Part shown: in pieces, positions 46,992-58,763 of the stretch | How the letters are laid out: each line of letters starts with the position of its first letter | How positions within the stretch are numbered: position 1 is the stretch's first letter | Assembly: GCA_026008535.1 (NCBI GenBank) | Contig: BRKX01000001.1 | Coordinates: 69,762,317 to 69,826,316, forward strand | Direction: 5' to 3' | Length of the DNA: 64,000 nucleotides | From: Perilla frutescens | Taxonomy: Eukaryota > Streptophyta > Magnoliopsida > Lamiales > Lamiaceae | The notes under the pieces: generated by a model | The model's input: only the letters and a program-made list of their open reading frames with translations | Database searches by the model: none | Told to the model about the DNA's origin: nothing | Made by a program: the position numbers and the translations under genes

Positions 46992-48340
46992 ATGTAATAC
47001 CCAAAATTCTACTATCTAAATTTAATTATGAATATGAATCTAATAGTTATATTGGGCACAACATTATTCTATTTTATTTATTTTGCATGCAACCCAAATG
47101 TTTAAATATAAGCTTTTTATTATTGAGGCCCAATTCATAGGCTTTTAGCTCATTCACGTTTTAATTATTTTCGAGACCTATAGTTATCAGAACGGGACAA
47201 GCGAATATATTAGATAATAGTGCTGATCGATATGAATCCATAAAAACTTGGTTTTACTAATATAGGAATTCAATTGACCAAGATATAATTTTTTTTCTCT
47301 AATTTAAATTCTAATTATGATTTATTTAGATGGTGGTATAAATACCTCCAATACCACTTTAAGCTTCATTTATAATCTTTTCACATTTCATCCAAAGGGG
47401 AGCAACCCCCTCCTCTCTCTTCTTGCGTCTCCCCTTCTCCGTCGGAATCGCCACCAGAACTACCGTCATTGGTCAACCGCCGCCTTTCCTCCACCGCTGG
47501 AAATTTTTTCCGACGGAATATTTCACATGCAATCATATTTTTCAAATGCTCTCTTCCTCCCCTGCTTGATTCTTTAGCTATTTTTATGGTTTATCAATGA
47601 TAGGACCTCCAATTTTCGGATCTAAAAAGGGGGAAATCCATAGCCTTTGAGAAAACTTTTCTTATCTTTTTTCTCTTCAATTTTTGGAGCTTTTAAGCTA
47701 TTTATTTTAAATTTTAAAGGCTGTTTTGGTGATGTTAAGAATTGGTATTAGTTGAAAATCCATGCATGTGTGTTGATATGTAGAGATCCACACAAATGAG
47801 TTAAGTTTATGTATTTAATTATGGATGAAAAATAAATGGATTTTGTTAAAGTTTTTGGTTGAAGAACGCTGCTGGAAATTTTAGATATGGAGTGTGAATT
47901 TGTGTGTGGAGTGCCGTGAATATGCCTGTTGGCGATTTGTGTGTGTTCTTTAGTTTTTTTTTTAAATAAAATATATAATTAAGTTATTTAATTAAAAAAA
48001 TTAGCTTGTAGTTTAAAATTGAATCTCTAGCCAAATGGTTAATCTTTAGTTTTTATACACAAAGGTCTAATGTTCGAATTTATATAAGAGCAGTTTATTA
48101 TTTTAATTAATGGATGTAATTGTGACTATATTTAATTAAAATCATGGAATTAGTTTCGAAAATTGGTTTTGGTTTAATGGTTGGAGATTAATATTTATAT
48201 TAAAGAGGTTTAAGGTTTAGATCCCATTATATGTATTTTAAGATTTATTTTATTTCATTCCAAGCTTATGCCTTATTTTATTAAAACCATAATGATAATT
48301 TTGAAAATGGTATCTAACCTAGTGGATACATATATGATTT
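46992..48340 (+). mobile_element. Possible degraded LTR (Ty3/Gypsy, Tekay-like) hosting nested insertions; right end not found
   Basis: The text begins TGTAATACCCAAAATTCTA, the usual first bases of Tekay-type Gypsy LTRs. A TATA box (GGTATAAATACC) at about 47334-47345 is followed by a GC-richer CTCTCTTCTTGCGTCTCC leader. Farther right, around 50960-51050, GTGCATTAGCACTCAACCC and GGCTGCCGCGTGGAGGTGG resemble 3' LTR text of the same family. If so, the element runs from 46992 to about 51100 and has been hit by the solo LTR (48341-49700) and the hAT MITE (50516-50708). A matching 3' end was not identified, so this is tentative. Confidence 0.4.
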
Positions 48341-49905
48341 TGACATGCTCGCATTTTAGTCATAATCCGAGCATTGCTTGCTATCTTTTTATCGCATTTT
48401 AGTTCGTTTGGTCGTTATTTAGGATAGTATTAGTCCCTTTTATAATAAGTGTCGCTAACACAATGTAATTGAGAAAAACAGGTTTAAAATGAGCAACCCG
48501 AGGCTCGAGAATCGAAGTGCGCAACGGAAGGGACCCGAAAGCTGGATCGGACGGGCGAGAGAGCATGAAGACCGAGTCGAAGCCGGGAGACCGGGCACGG
48601 CCTGCAACGCGGCGCGACCCAGGGCTGGGCCAGCCCGGGTCGCGCCTCACCCCGCGCAGCGCGAGCCGCAGGGCGCGACCGGCCCCGTGTCGCGCCCCTG
48701 TGTCACATTTTCGGGATTTTTGGTTTTTGCTTTATTTTTCACCCTATCTTCCCACACCTTGTATGTATTGATACCTTAGCTAAAAAATGAGGAGGGAACT
48801 TCATTTTTTTCCATTTTTAGAGAGAGAAAGAGTGTTTAAGCTTGGGAGCTTTGGAGCTTGTGGAGCAAGAGCTATTTTGGAGATTTTAATACAAGTTTCC
48901 GGGTTTCATCTTACCTTGATCTATGCTTCTATTTTATGTTGTTTTGTTTGTTATTTTGAATATGAATAGCTAAATTTCTTGGTATCTAGGGTGTTGTGAT
49001 TTGGTGATGGGTTTGTGAATTAAACATGAGTTATTGCTTAATCTTCCCCTTCTTTCTCATAAATCATGGTTTGATTGCTTCTATTCTTTGATTGGCCATC
49101 TTAGGATAGAATTTGGTGTATAATTGAGTTCGAGAGAATCAATTGTGCATGGGTAAATGATTTATGGTTTCAATTTTGCATTAGATCGAGAGATTAATGT
49201 TTAATTGATGTTTGTTGATTGATTATGCTTGATTAAATTAAATTGCAATTTAGCCCTAGAGATAGGGGAATTGAGTTTAGTTGAAAGGTCTTAGTTGCTC
49301 GAGAGAGGGCTTCGACTAAATTTGGTATCAATTGTTGTTTGGGGAGATTATGCATAAATCCATTGTTTAATGAACAAGTTTTCACTAATGAATAATGCCC
49401 TAGAGCCATTTTTCCTCATTGTGATCTTTAATAGGTTTTTATTCTCTTTTATTCCTCTTGTGTTGCTATCTTTGTTTATTATTGTGAATCTTGTTTTTTT
49501 AGTTAAAGCCCAATCCAATTTTCCAATTGTTTAACTAGTGAATGGATTTGATGTTATGATGCTTGTAGACTCAAAAATGCATTTAAATTCCCCGTGTTCG
49601 ACCCGGTCTCCTATGCTTCGTATGTCCACTTGCATAATCGAGATTTGGAATGTATAACTTGCTTCGTGATCATATTCTTTGCATAAGAAAAATCTCATCA
49701 GATTTATTTATAAAAGGACATTAATGGTTCGAAATGCCTTCATTGCAGTTTTAATCATGCATTTTTTATTCTTATTTTGTGTACTTAATCTAAAGCATCT
49801 ATGAAACCATTTAATTAAAGCAGTTTGATTTATATTACATAAAATTATTTAGCATAGTGGATAGAGGTCTTATTTCTTTATAATTAAGTCATGGTTCAAA
49901 TCATT
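48016..49905 (+). repeat. Four spaced tRNA-like A-box/B-box units
   Basis: Unit 1: TAGCCAAATGGTTAAT (48029) with TGTTCGAATT (48071). Unit 2: TTTAATGGTTGGAG (48173) with GGTTTAGATCCC (48214). Unit 3: AACCTAGTGGATA (48316) with GGTTCGAAAT (49726), split by the solo LTR at 48341-49700. Unit 4: TAGCATAGTGGATAGAG (49850) with GGTTCAAATC (49893). With the LTR and one TSD removed, the B-box spacing is about 143, 147 and 167 bp. The boxes resemble the internal RNA polymerase III promoter of tRNA-derived SINEs. No complete tRNA cloverleaf is present. Confidence 0.5.
48341..49700 (+). mobile_element. Solo LTR, 1360 bp, with a GC-rich island
   Basis: The element begins TGACATGCTCGCATT and ends AAAATCTCATCA, flanked by the direct repeat GATTT (48336-48340 and 49701-49705). 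A GC-rich island at 48490-48710 (GCGCGACC, GTCGCGCC) yields chance open frames. CCGTGTTCGACCCGGT near 49593 is typical of 3' text of Ty3/Gypsy LTRs of the Tat/Athila kind. No internal coding region or second LTR. Confidence 0.8.
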
Positions 49906-50515
49906 TTTACTACGATTTTATTTATGCATTTATTCAATTTATTTCTTTTCTATTTTGTTTAATTTTGGAATTTAATTCAAATTAAGTATATTATATGATA
50001 AGTGACACTTTATTGGGATATTATTATATTTTAAACCATTCATTTTAGTCATAAGATTTTAATTTACGTGATTAAAATATAATTTACTCGATCAAGGTCT
50101 TGGGTATAGCTTAAAACTAGAATTACCCATTTGACCTTCAAACGCCATCTTTTTGCGACCTTATTCTAAAGGCTTATCAATGTTACCATTATACCCTCAT
50201 ATCCTTGTTTACGTTATATAATAGGTTAATGATCTCAATAAGCTTCTAAGTCTTAGTCCTTATGTGTAGGACTAAACCTGAAACATCGGACTTAGGAGAC
50301 TTCTAGAACAATCGCTAAAGCTTCAACTATTAATAGCTATCCAGGTGGACTAATCTTTGTAAAATAGTTTCTTTCGAGTTATTCAACTCTGCTTTGCTAA
50401 AATTGTATATGTGACTATCTATGCTAAATATTTACGTGCTACTATATGTTGTCGAAGTCTCATAAACCAGCAACGCTGTGTCAATGTGAGTAGCTACAGT
50501 ATTGCATACTTTATT

Positions 50516-50708
50516 CAGGGATGGACCTAGGGGGCTGGTGGGGGAACCCACCCCCCTCAAATTTTGTCCATTTTTAATATATGTATATATATAATTTATT
50601 ATATATAAATTTAATATTATTTGTATTGTAATATTATTTTTCGCTCCCCCAAAATTAAGGTCATTACATTTCGCCCCTCCCAAGTTAGAATTCCTGCATC
50701 CGTCTCTG
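50516..50708. mobile_element. Short hAT-type MITE
   Basis: The left end CAGGGATGGACCTAGG and right end (reverse) CAGAGACGGATGCAGG are inverted repeats. The perfect 8-bp direct repeat ACTTTATT flanks it (50508-50515 and 50709-50716). It is 193 bp and CCCCC-rich subterminally, like the element at 34407-35282. Confidence 0.88.
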
Positions 50709-50716
50709 ACTTTATT

Positions 50717-52708
50717 CGTCATACCATATTCCTTATCGAACCACTAAAATGAACGACTATACTCATAAATTTTACGCGTTGGTGATGTAGTAGGGGTTGC
50801 GGGCAGTGACTGGTTATACTCTTAATTAGCGCTTCACGTTAAAACATTTTGGTGAACTTAGGATGCCTTCAACTTTAAAACCTCCTAATTAAGCTTGACT
50901 ACATCCATGAATAGAGATAGACCATTTTTAGAAAATGATGTGCATAATTTAAATTGTGAAAACTTGCCCCCTGAGTGCATTAGCACTCAACCCAAATATT
51001 TCAAATATTTTCATGTCAGTAGGCTGCCGCGTGGAGGTGGCGATTGTGAGAAATGGGCTATTGTAGTTTACGTATTTTCCCGTTTTCTCTTTTTGTTAGT
51101 ATTCTGTTAAGAATTGAGCTCTCGCACTTATGCTACTTAATTTCCCCATTTGAGCTCAATATATATAATGAAGGGTTCTTATTTTATTTGCCAAGCAATA
51201 TAATTATTTTAGTAAAAACTAAGCAAAATAAACTAATAATAATTAAATTATGACTAGTCCACTTTGCTTGCATGTCAATCTGAGTCCCTTGTTGCACAAC
51301 TTGCGCATTAAACGATTAACCTAGTCTATAAGGCTAGCTACCACAATTAAAGTCTTTCTTTTTTCTTTTTAAATCCAATTCATTATTATATGGACAGTTA
51401 GATTTAAATTATAAGAGATTACTATATATATATGGTTTAATATTATATTTCTTCGTAAAATGATTACCAAAATAATAATAATAATAATATATTATTATTA
51501 TTATTATTATTATTAAAATTATGGTGATAATGATGATGATGATGGTGACGATGAGGGTGATGAGGGTGTACGTATCATACGGTTAAAAAAGTACTTTGAG
51601 CGATATATTTAGATAGAGAGTTTAGTTGAGAATTTCTTTGATTAAAGACAATATTTTTCGTAATATGTATTACATTAGACTGGTCATCGGGCCAAAAATT
51701 TCGATATTTTTGAAAAATAAAATATTTTGTTACTTTTGTTCATAATATAATCAGCCTTAAAAATATTTCGTTTCAAATTATTAGAGGGGAAAATACGAGT
51801 AAACTAGAAATTATATGAAATTTCATAAATCTATATATTATATATGTTATTTTGCTTCGAATATTTTGAACCAAATCTTAGAACATTACTCTCCCTATTT
51901 TAGTCTTAAAACTAATTAATTTATAGTGATATATTGAGCTAGAATATATAAATTACGTACGAGTTATGATAAATATCTATTAATATTGCCATTAATTTTC
52001 TTGCCGATGCATAACATTATGTAACTTCAATTCTCCTAGCTAGATACATAAAAATATATTTCAATCTTTGAACTACAATATATATACACATTAATTATAG
52101 TACTATTGCTTCTAATTAAATTATTTAATTGTAGGACTAAATTATTCTTTATATATATTTCAATATAAACCGTCAATGAATATGAATACATACCAAGCTT
52201 TCTATCAACTTGCAATGATTAAATTACGCATGAAACATGTATCGTATACAACATGGCATGAAAATTAATTAATTGACAGGAAATTCACAAGAAACGAAGA
52301 TTACATTAATCAATCAAATATATTTGCATCGAAACAATGTACGTAGCTATACAAATCCACTAACACTCACCAAAAATTCTTGTGGGGCAGATCAAAATAA
52401 TCGACAAACTTTATATATAATACACACTCTTATCACCACTTTCTTGATCTTCTCTCTCAAGATTACACATTTATTTATGAATGTACGTATACTTATAATA
52501 TATATATATATATATATATATAAACCCTTAAGGAATATTATATATATACCTATATAAATTCAAGTAAAGAAAAACCACTTCTTCGGAGGCGGTTTTTATT
52601 TATTTATTATTGTTCACATAAATTTCAAGAAAAAAAAATATATATATATATAATGAAACCTTAAAAATTTTCCAATTGGAATATCTTGATGAATTTGTCC
52701 ATTTATAA
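50717..52708. other. AT-rich intergenic region
   Basis: No gene is supported. It contains the (AAT)n/(ATT)n palindrome at 51471-51514, a GATGATGAT patch near 51530 and an AT run at 52500-52522. The right end is probably the 3' UTR of the STIG1-like gene. Confidence 0.5.
51471..51514. repeat. (AAT)n followed by (ATT)n: perfect palindrome
   Basis: Six AAT units are followed directly by eight or more ATT units through a central ATAT, so the tract is self-complementary and can fold into a hairpin. Confidence 0.9.
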
Positions 52709-53140
52709 TTAGGCGTAATCGCACAAACCGTATATACAGTATCCACCCTCCATGCACCTGTGATTGCAGGCACCGCAGTGTCGCTTATCGAAGGCGATGA
52801 GGACGCACTCTCCTCTGCAGCACGTTTCTGTAAAAGCGCATTTCTTCTTGCAAGCGCCGCAGTTTTTATCGTCTTCTTCCAAGTCCACGCACTTGTTGTT
52901 GCAGCACGTCGTCGCATTTCGGCCGTTGTCCAAAATGTAGCTGCAGATCTCGCGGTCCTTGTTGCAGTGATCGGCGGCGTTAGGGTTTCTACCCTTCTGC
53001 TGGAGGAACCGGCTGACACGGGCCGTGGCCGCCGGTTTGGAGGAGGGAGAAGGCGGAGGCGGAGAGTTGTTGGCCGTGAGGATTAGGGTTAGGGCCATGG
53101 TTATGGCGATGATGGCTAAGGTGAGTTTGATCACCTTCAT
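52709..53140 (-). CDS. STIG1-like secreted cysteine-rich protein, 143 aa
   Basis: The start at 53140 gives a signal peptide (residues about 1-23, [20 protein letters not shown]). A Pro/Ser linker ([10 protein letters not shown]) follows, then an [19 protein letters not shown] segment and a C-terminal domain with 16 cysteines: [46 protein letters not shown]. This is the Stig1 domain (stigma-specific protein 1 and GRIM REAPER-like peptides), secreted proteins involved in pistil exudate or in extracellular ROS and cell-death signalling. It is intronless and of typical length. The CC and CGAC pairs are complete. Which subfamily member it is cannot be settled here. A TATA box lies upstream at 53256-53266. 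Confidence 0.92.
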   Translation of the reverse strand: MKVIKLTLAIIAITMALTLILTANNSPPPPSPSSKPAATARVSRFLQQKGRNPNAADHCNKDREICSYILDNGRNATTCCNNKCVDLEEDDKNCGACKKKCAFTETCCRGECVLIAFDKRHCGACNHRCMEGGYCIYGLCDYA

Positions 53141-53255
53141 TGTTTTGAGGTGGAATATTTTTTGTTTTTGTTTTTGTTTTTGGGTGTAATTAATTAGGAA
53201 AGTGAGAGAAAATTGAGAGAGGTGATCATGGGAATGGAGATATATGGAGGGGTAG

Positions 53256-53266
53256 GGTTTATAGGG
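53256..53266 (-). promoter_or_regulatory. TATA box of the STIG1-like gene
   Basis: On the minus strand CCTATAAACCC lies about 115 bp upstream of the start codon. Spacing fits a short leader. Confidence 0.6.
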
Positions 53267-54810
53267 TGTAGAGAGGGAAGAGTTGACGCGGAAATGGTGG
53301 TGCTAAAATAAGGGGAATTGAAGGCCGTGTTGTTGCATGGAGTGTCTTCTAATTCATTTAGTTTAATTTTACATATACACATACATGCATGTGTGTGCGT
53401 GTGTTCATACATTATTATACACAAACTTAATTAATTAATTAATTAATATCGGTTTCTTTATTAAAATCCATTTATCGGTGAAAATGATCTCATGCATGTA
53501 GTCAGAATTTTGATTTTAATTTCATTCTATATATTTACGTTTAAATGTGTGTAAGTGTGTGTGCAGTGTGCGCATTAGTAGTTCAAGTAAAATTACGATC
53601 GACCTCTTATAGATTTATTATTTATATATGGAAAATTGGATATGTATGTATGTATGTATGTATGTATGTCGAGTCTTCAATTTTAAGTTCCACTTATTTA
53701 AGAAAATATGAGAGATACTTAATTACAAACATTTTTTTCTTTTTTTACACAATTTAGTGAAAGGTCCATTTTATGCTATACATTAGTCGTGACTGAAATG
53801 AGATTCTCATTAAATACAAATGCGTGTTCGTGCGCGCGCCTAGGTATAAATGAGCATACTCAATATTGTTAAAGTGAAGCATATATATATTTGATAGGGT
53901 TTTATTCTGCTTAAATGAAAAAAATGATTATTAATGGGAATACAAGTTCCTTTGTTGGCCTGTGAAAAGAATAATAAATTAAATAACATTTTTTTTTAAA
54001 AAAAAGATCGAGTTAACAAACGCCAACCTGAAAAATCTAAGGATGCTATTTATTGAAGTAAAGGAGGAAAACCCATAAAGAAATAGGAGGACCTGAATCA
54101 ACACGAAAATGCTTAATTTATCATATTTAATAACAGACATTTTTCTCTTCTTATTTCCCCTAAAAAAAAAACTTCTTCTTTACTTTTAGAAACCCTAAAA
54201 AATTAGGTCCTTTCATTTCAGATGTATGTAAGCTTAATTCATCTCTGATGAATTATATATTATAATATTTATTGATTTATTAATTCGATCAAACTGATCA
54301 ATATATATAATTGATCACTGTGGGTGCTTATATAACACAAAATGAATACTTTAGATAGCAAGAATGAGTTCATTGAGTTTGACATCAAATACGTGAACAA
54401 AAACAAAGCTTGAGATGCAAGAAGATGAAGTAGTTATTAATTATTATTTTTTTTCGTTTTTTTTTTCAATTAACGAAACATGGCTTAAGATTCAACTCAT
54501 ACCGCCTACATCGACAGGTGCATTATTTTGCAGTCGAAAACACGATTGCATCTTATTTCAATCACAAGTATACTAATTAGTTTTGAGTTAACAAAAGTTG
54601 ACGCCACAAATAGTTTGACAAATATTTATATAATATAATATACACACCATTCATGCATTTTATTACCCGACCTATATATTAATTCCATTATTGCATGAAA
54701 TTGGTTTGCAACGTCAAATATCTATAATTTCAAGAGATCATTTAATTTCTCAGGATTAGGAATTTTAACATATTGGCCAAGTCTCCTATATATAAGGTCT
54801 ATAAATTAAT
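53267..54810. other. AT-rich intergenic region
   Basis: No gene is supported. It holds a GTATGTAT tetranucleotide microsatellite at about 53642-53669 and a TGTGTGTG patch near 53550. Confidence 0.5.
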
Positions 54811-55605
54811 TCATCAGACGGGTCGAGGTCAACCCCAGGTCAAACAAAAAAAAATACTACTAAAAAGCAGTATATATCAATCATAACACTAGAAAGTATC
54901 ACCCAAAATTTAAAAAGTATCACTTGTATCATTAAAAAATAACCGGTCTGCTACTTATCTCATATGAGTTATGTAGTTCAAATTGTGATTTTTTCCATTC
55001 CAACTAGTTTAGAGAGTTTAGGAGTTTAGGTTTTTTTAGAGTTCATTGTTCTTTTAGGGGTTTTTTTTAAAAAATATTTTTTAGGTTTTTTAGGGGTTTA
55101 TGTTATGTTTTTTGCGGTTCATGCTTTTTTAGGTTTATTAATCTCAATTAGGTGTTATAATTATTTCAAAAAAAAAATCATTCACTTTTATTTTGGGTTT
55201 CACAAATTCCATTATAGGGTACATATTTATTTCAAAATTAGGTTTTTATTATTTTATTTTCAATTACCATTTATATTTGTTTCTAAAAAATTAAATTAAT
55301 TGTCGAGTGCAATGCACAAGCCCACGTGTTAGCGTCGGACGAGTGCATTGCACGAGTCACTAGATTTAAAAAAATCCTTCACTTTAATTTTATGGTTCAT
55401 TCAATCAATTTTAGGATATATATTTATATTTATATTTATTTCAAACAAATGAAATTAATTTATTTTAATTTTAGGGTTCACTAATTGCATTTTAGAATAT
55501 ACACTTTTTGGGGGGAAAATAAAAAAAATAGAAAAATCACAATAAAAAAATTAGCGTGTGTACCCCACGTACGTGGGGTCCACACGCCTGATGGGCCTGG
55601 GCCTG
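54811..55605 (+). repeat. Dispersed non-coding repeat, copy 2
   Basis: This is the inverted counterpart of 14410-15206. It begins TCATCAGACGGGTCGAGG and ends near CACACGCCTGATGGGCC, so the termini carry short inverted CATCAG(A/G)CG motifs. The middle holds two GTGCA(A/T)TGCAC palindromes at 55306 and 55342. A near-palindrome of CCCCACGTACGTGGGG lies at 55564-55579. Confidence 0.65.
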
Positions 55606-57350
55606 CTGACGGTTATTTTTTTCCCTGTTCACTATAAAGAGAAAAATTGTAGTTGTGTATAGAATTACCCTAAATATAATGCACAAGAGACCATCTCATG
55701 ACATAATTTCTTTAAAGCAAAACGAATAAATTAAATTAAATGTGAATGTGAAGTTCTCTCTAAAAATTGTTTGCGCAGTTTAGCAATAGGCATTTAAATT
55801 AAATTTGGTCATTCTCATATCAAAATTTTATTTTCAGATAATTAACATTAGGGATGTCAGATATTCTTTATTAAGAGTGTCTCGTGTTTAATTTGTTTTA
55901 TCTGTGCTTATAGTTATATATCATGTATAGATTTGTCACGGAATTATTAATATGTTTATTTTGCAAATAAAATATGACATCGAAATAAAACATACTATAT
56001 GATATGAGAGGAAGTTCTAGTTGTAGGTTTTGACCTTAGAAAGTAAAAATATATAGTAGTATATATATTTGAAGCTTAGGTTGAAAAAGCACCGATTAAG
56101 TATGATTTCGTCAAATTGGACACCTCATAGAGTCCATGAATTCTGATTTGGAAGTCAAATAATATTTTTATTAATTATGTTTAAGAAATCAAGAAACGTC
56201 AACTGAATCGAATCGTCGAATATAATCGGATCCTGATTCGCTAGTTCACGTATCGAAAAAAAAAAAGATTCTATTATTATTATCATCATCTAGTATCACT
56301 TTAGAGGTTTTTTTGGGAAATTGTGGAGTCTTTAATTTTTTTTTTAATTTTTTTTATTTATGCTCATGTCTTACACTAGTTTGAAGATCTTTTGCGATTT
56401 GGATTTAAATAAAATTTTCAATTTAAACTATTTTATACAATAAATAATGAAACAATTAAACTACCCTAGTTTTGTTCGATAGCCTACAAAATTAATAAAA
56501 ATATAAATATTAGTATACTAGACAATTTTGTCCTTGTAGCCCCCTTAAAAATCTTAACAAAATTAAATAAAACCACAATAATATGTGTAGCCCCATTATC
56601 AATAACTAAAAAAAAAAGGCTTTGGCTTCTCCGAGAAATCTTCAAAGAATGAGCAGCTTATCGACACAGTTTCTTCGATGGATTAATCATGACTACAAAG
56701 ATAGAAAATCATAAAATTATGTTTTCAACATCAAATCTTGTTTAACAAAATGCATAATGAAGAAAAACAAAATTAACCTATGAGAAAACACAAGTGCTCA
56801 AACAAAATTAAACAAAAAAAAATAAAAATTAATGCATCTGTTCAAAATCAACGTCTGAAAAACTACAAATTACAATACCACAAACTCTCTTATTGAAGAA
56901 CTATGACCAGCGTTGCCCTACATAAAATCATAACTTTTTCTGCAAATTTACAATAGAGACTATGCACGAATTATGAATGTTGTTTTTTTAAAAAATTGAA
57001 AATTTTAACCGCAGCCACCACCTCTTCATTCCAATGTTATATCTTCTCTTTATCTTTATATTGTAGTTATGAAACATGTAGGATGGGAGCACCCACCATT
57101 CCTTCTTTAATTTATAAGTATCTGCTAGTCTTATATGGTGTTAAGAAATCAAAATAATAATGATAAAGAAATTAATTCAAGTGTGGCAAACAAATCGAAC
57201 TACCTTTTCTATAATCGAAGGTGAATCGTACAACACGAAAAACTTATTTGTTGCTAGCAAATGAAAATCTAAAAAAGTGAAATTCCATGTATTTTGAACA
57301 ATTCATTTGAAAAGATGAATATCTCTATGTAATCAAGATTAACCCATATA
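55606..57350. other. AT-rich intergenic region
   Basis: I see no gene, transposon end or structured repeat that I can support in this stretch. Confidence 0.5.
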
Positions 57351-57354
57351 TCCA

Positions 57355-57470
57355 ATGAGAAATTGTGTTGAGAATATTCAAACCCGACCTGATGGTATTG
57401 AGGAGATTCGAACCCGTGACCTTTGGTCTCCAAGCAACCTCACTCCACCACTAAGTCATTTCCACCGAGA
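57355..57470 (-). mobile_element. tRNA-related SINE fragment
   Basis: On the minus strand the order is TTAGTGGTGGAGTGAGG (A-box-like), CCAAAGGTCAC, then GGGTTCGAATCTCC (B box). This is the internal RNA polymerase III promoter of tRNA-derived plant SINEs. No poly-A tail or target duplication was located, so the body limits are approximate. Confidence 0.55.
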
Positions 57471-57537
57471 CGAAGAAACCGAGTTTTATTTTCTTTTGAG
57501 GGGAGGATTGGGGGGGTTAATTATGCATGGTGGAGGC

Positions 57538-58755
57538 TAGGACTGGGGAAAAATACCGTCATACCGTTATACTGTACTTACCGTACCGGAAAAAATACCG
57601 CAATACCGAACTTTAAGGTATACCGGTATTTTCGGTAAGGTATGATACCGTACCGAGATTTTTCGGTAAGGTAACGGTATAGAATCTTAAAAATCGAGGT
57701 ATACCGGTGTATACCGATACCGACGGTATACTGAATTTTTAAGGTATATACCGTTAGTTAGGCATATACCGTTGTACCGGTATATACCGTTGTAACGGTA
57801 TATACCGTTATTTTTGTGATATTATATAAATATATGTATATGTGAATTATAGATACCTGATATATAATACTTAGTAAATATGATATATATGTAAATATCT
57901 AACACTTATAATTAATCTAGTAAATATGTTATACATTTATAAATCTCTAGTAAATTTACAATATTAACACTTATAATTAATCTTATACTATACTTAATGC
58001 ATTGTGATGCTAAGTGTGTTCTTTGTTAGTATATACTTAGTAAATAATTCTTACGATTTCTAAGTAAAAGATTTCAAATTTGTAATATTTAGTAAGTTTA
58101 TAATATTTTTATACAATTTATATTAATTATAAAAACATGATTGATATATAACACTAATAAATATGTTATACATTTATAAATCTCTAGTAAATTTACAATA
58201 TTAATTAACACTTATAATTAATCTTATGTTATACTTATAAATCAATGTATATTTCACTTACCCACTTATAAATTTACAATATTTACAGTATTAGTTTTTG
58301 GGAAACATTCTAGACTCGGTTTATTTTTATTTCTTGTATTTGTTGGGACTTGGGATATCACTTGGTTGTTTTTATTTTAATTGTTGTATTGGAGTGTTAA
58401 ATTTAAATTATTATATCTATTTTATTTTATTGGACTTTAATTATCGTGACATGAAGATATTTATTTTATTTTGTTGAATTTTAATTGTTATTAGGAGTGT
58501 TTCATATATTTTGAGTAAATATATGAGATATATGATATATCTTATATCCTAGGATGGTATGATAAGGTATACCGATGACGGTAAGGTATACCGAACTAAA
58601 GGTACGGCAAAGGTATGCCATTTGTTTCATACCGAACTTAAGGTATACCGAACCTTAAGGTAAGGTAACGGTATGGATTTTCTCCATACCGTACAAGTAA
58701 GATAAGGTAAAGGTATGGGAAAAAAAGTAAGGTATACCTTACCGTGCCACCCCTA
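57538..58755. mobile_element. Non-autonomous hAT element with dense GGTATACCG subterminal repeats, 1218 bp
   Basis: The 8-bp direct repeat GTGGAGGC flanks it exactly (57530-57537 and 58756-58763). The ends TAGGACTGGGG and (reverse) TAGGGGTGGCAC are an imperfect inverted pair. About 250 bp at each end are packed with GGTATACCG, GGTAACGGTAT and GGTAAGGTAT variants in both orientations. The AT-rich core contains an internal direct duplication starting AAATATGTTATACATTTATA (57922 and 58159). No transposase. Confidence 0.85.
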
Positions 58756-58763
58756 GTGGAGGC

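Noticed and set aside
48489..48779. Open frames of 84-96 codons on both strands in a GC-rich patch
   Set aside because: They lie inside a solo LTR with clear ends and a target duplication; high GC content alone keeps all frames open.
48016..49905. Genuine tRNA genes at the A/B-box units
   Set aside because: No acceptor stem or anticodon arm could be drawn for any unit; only the internal promoter-like boxes are present.
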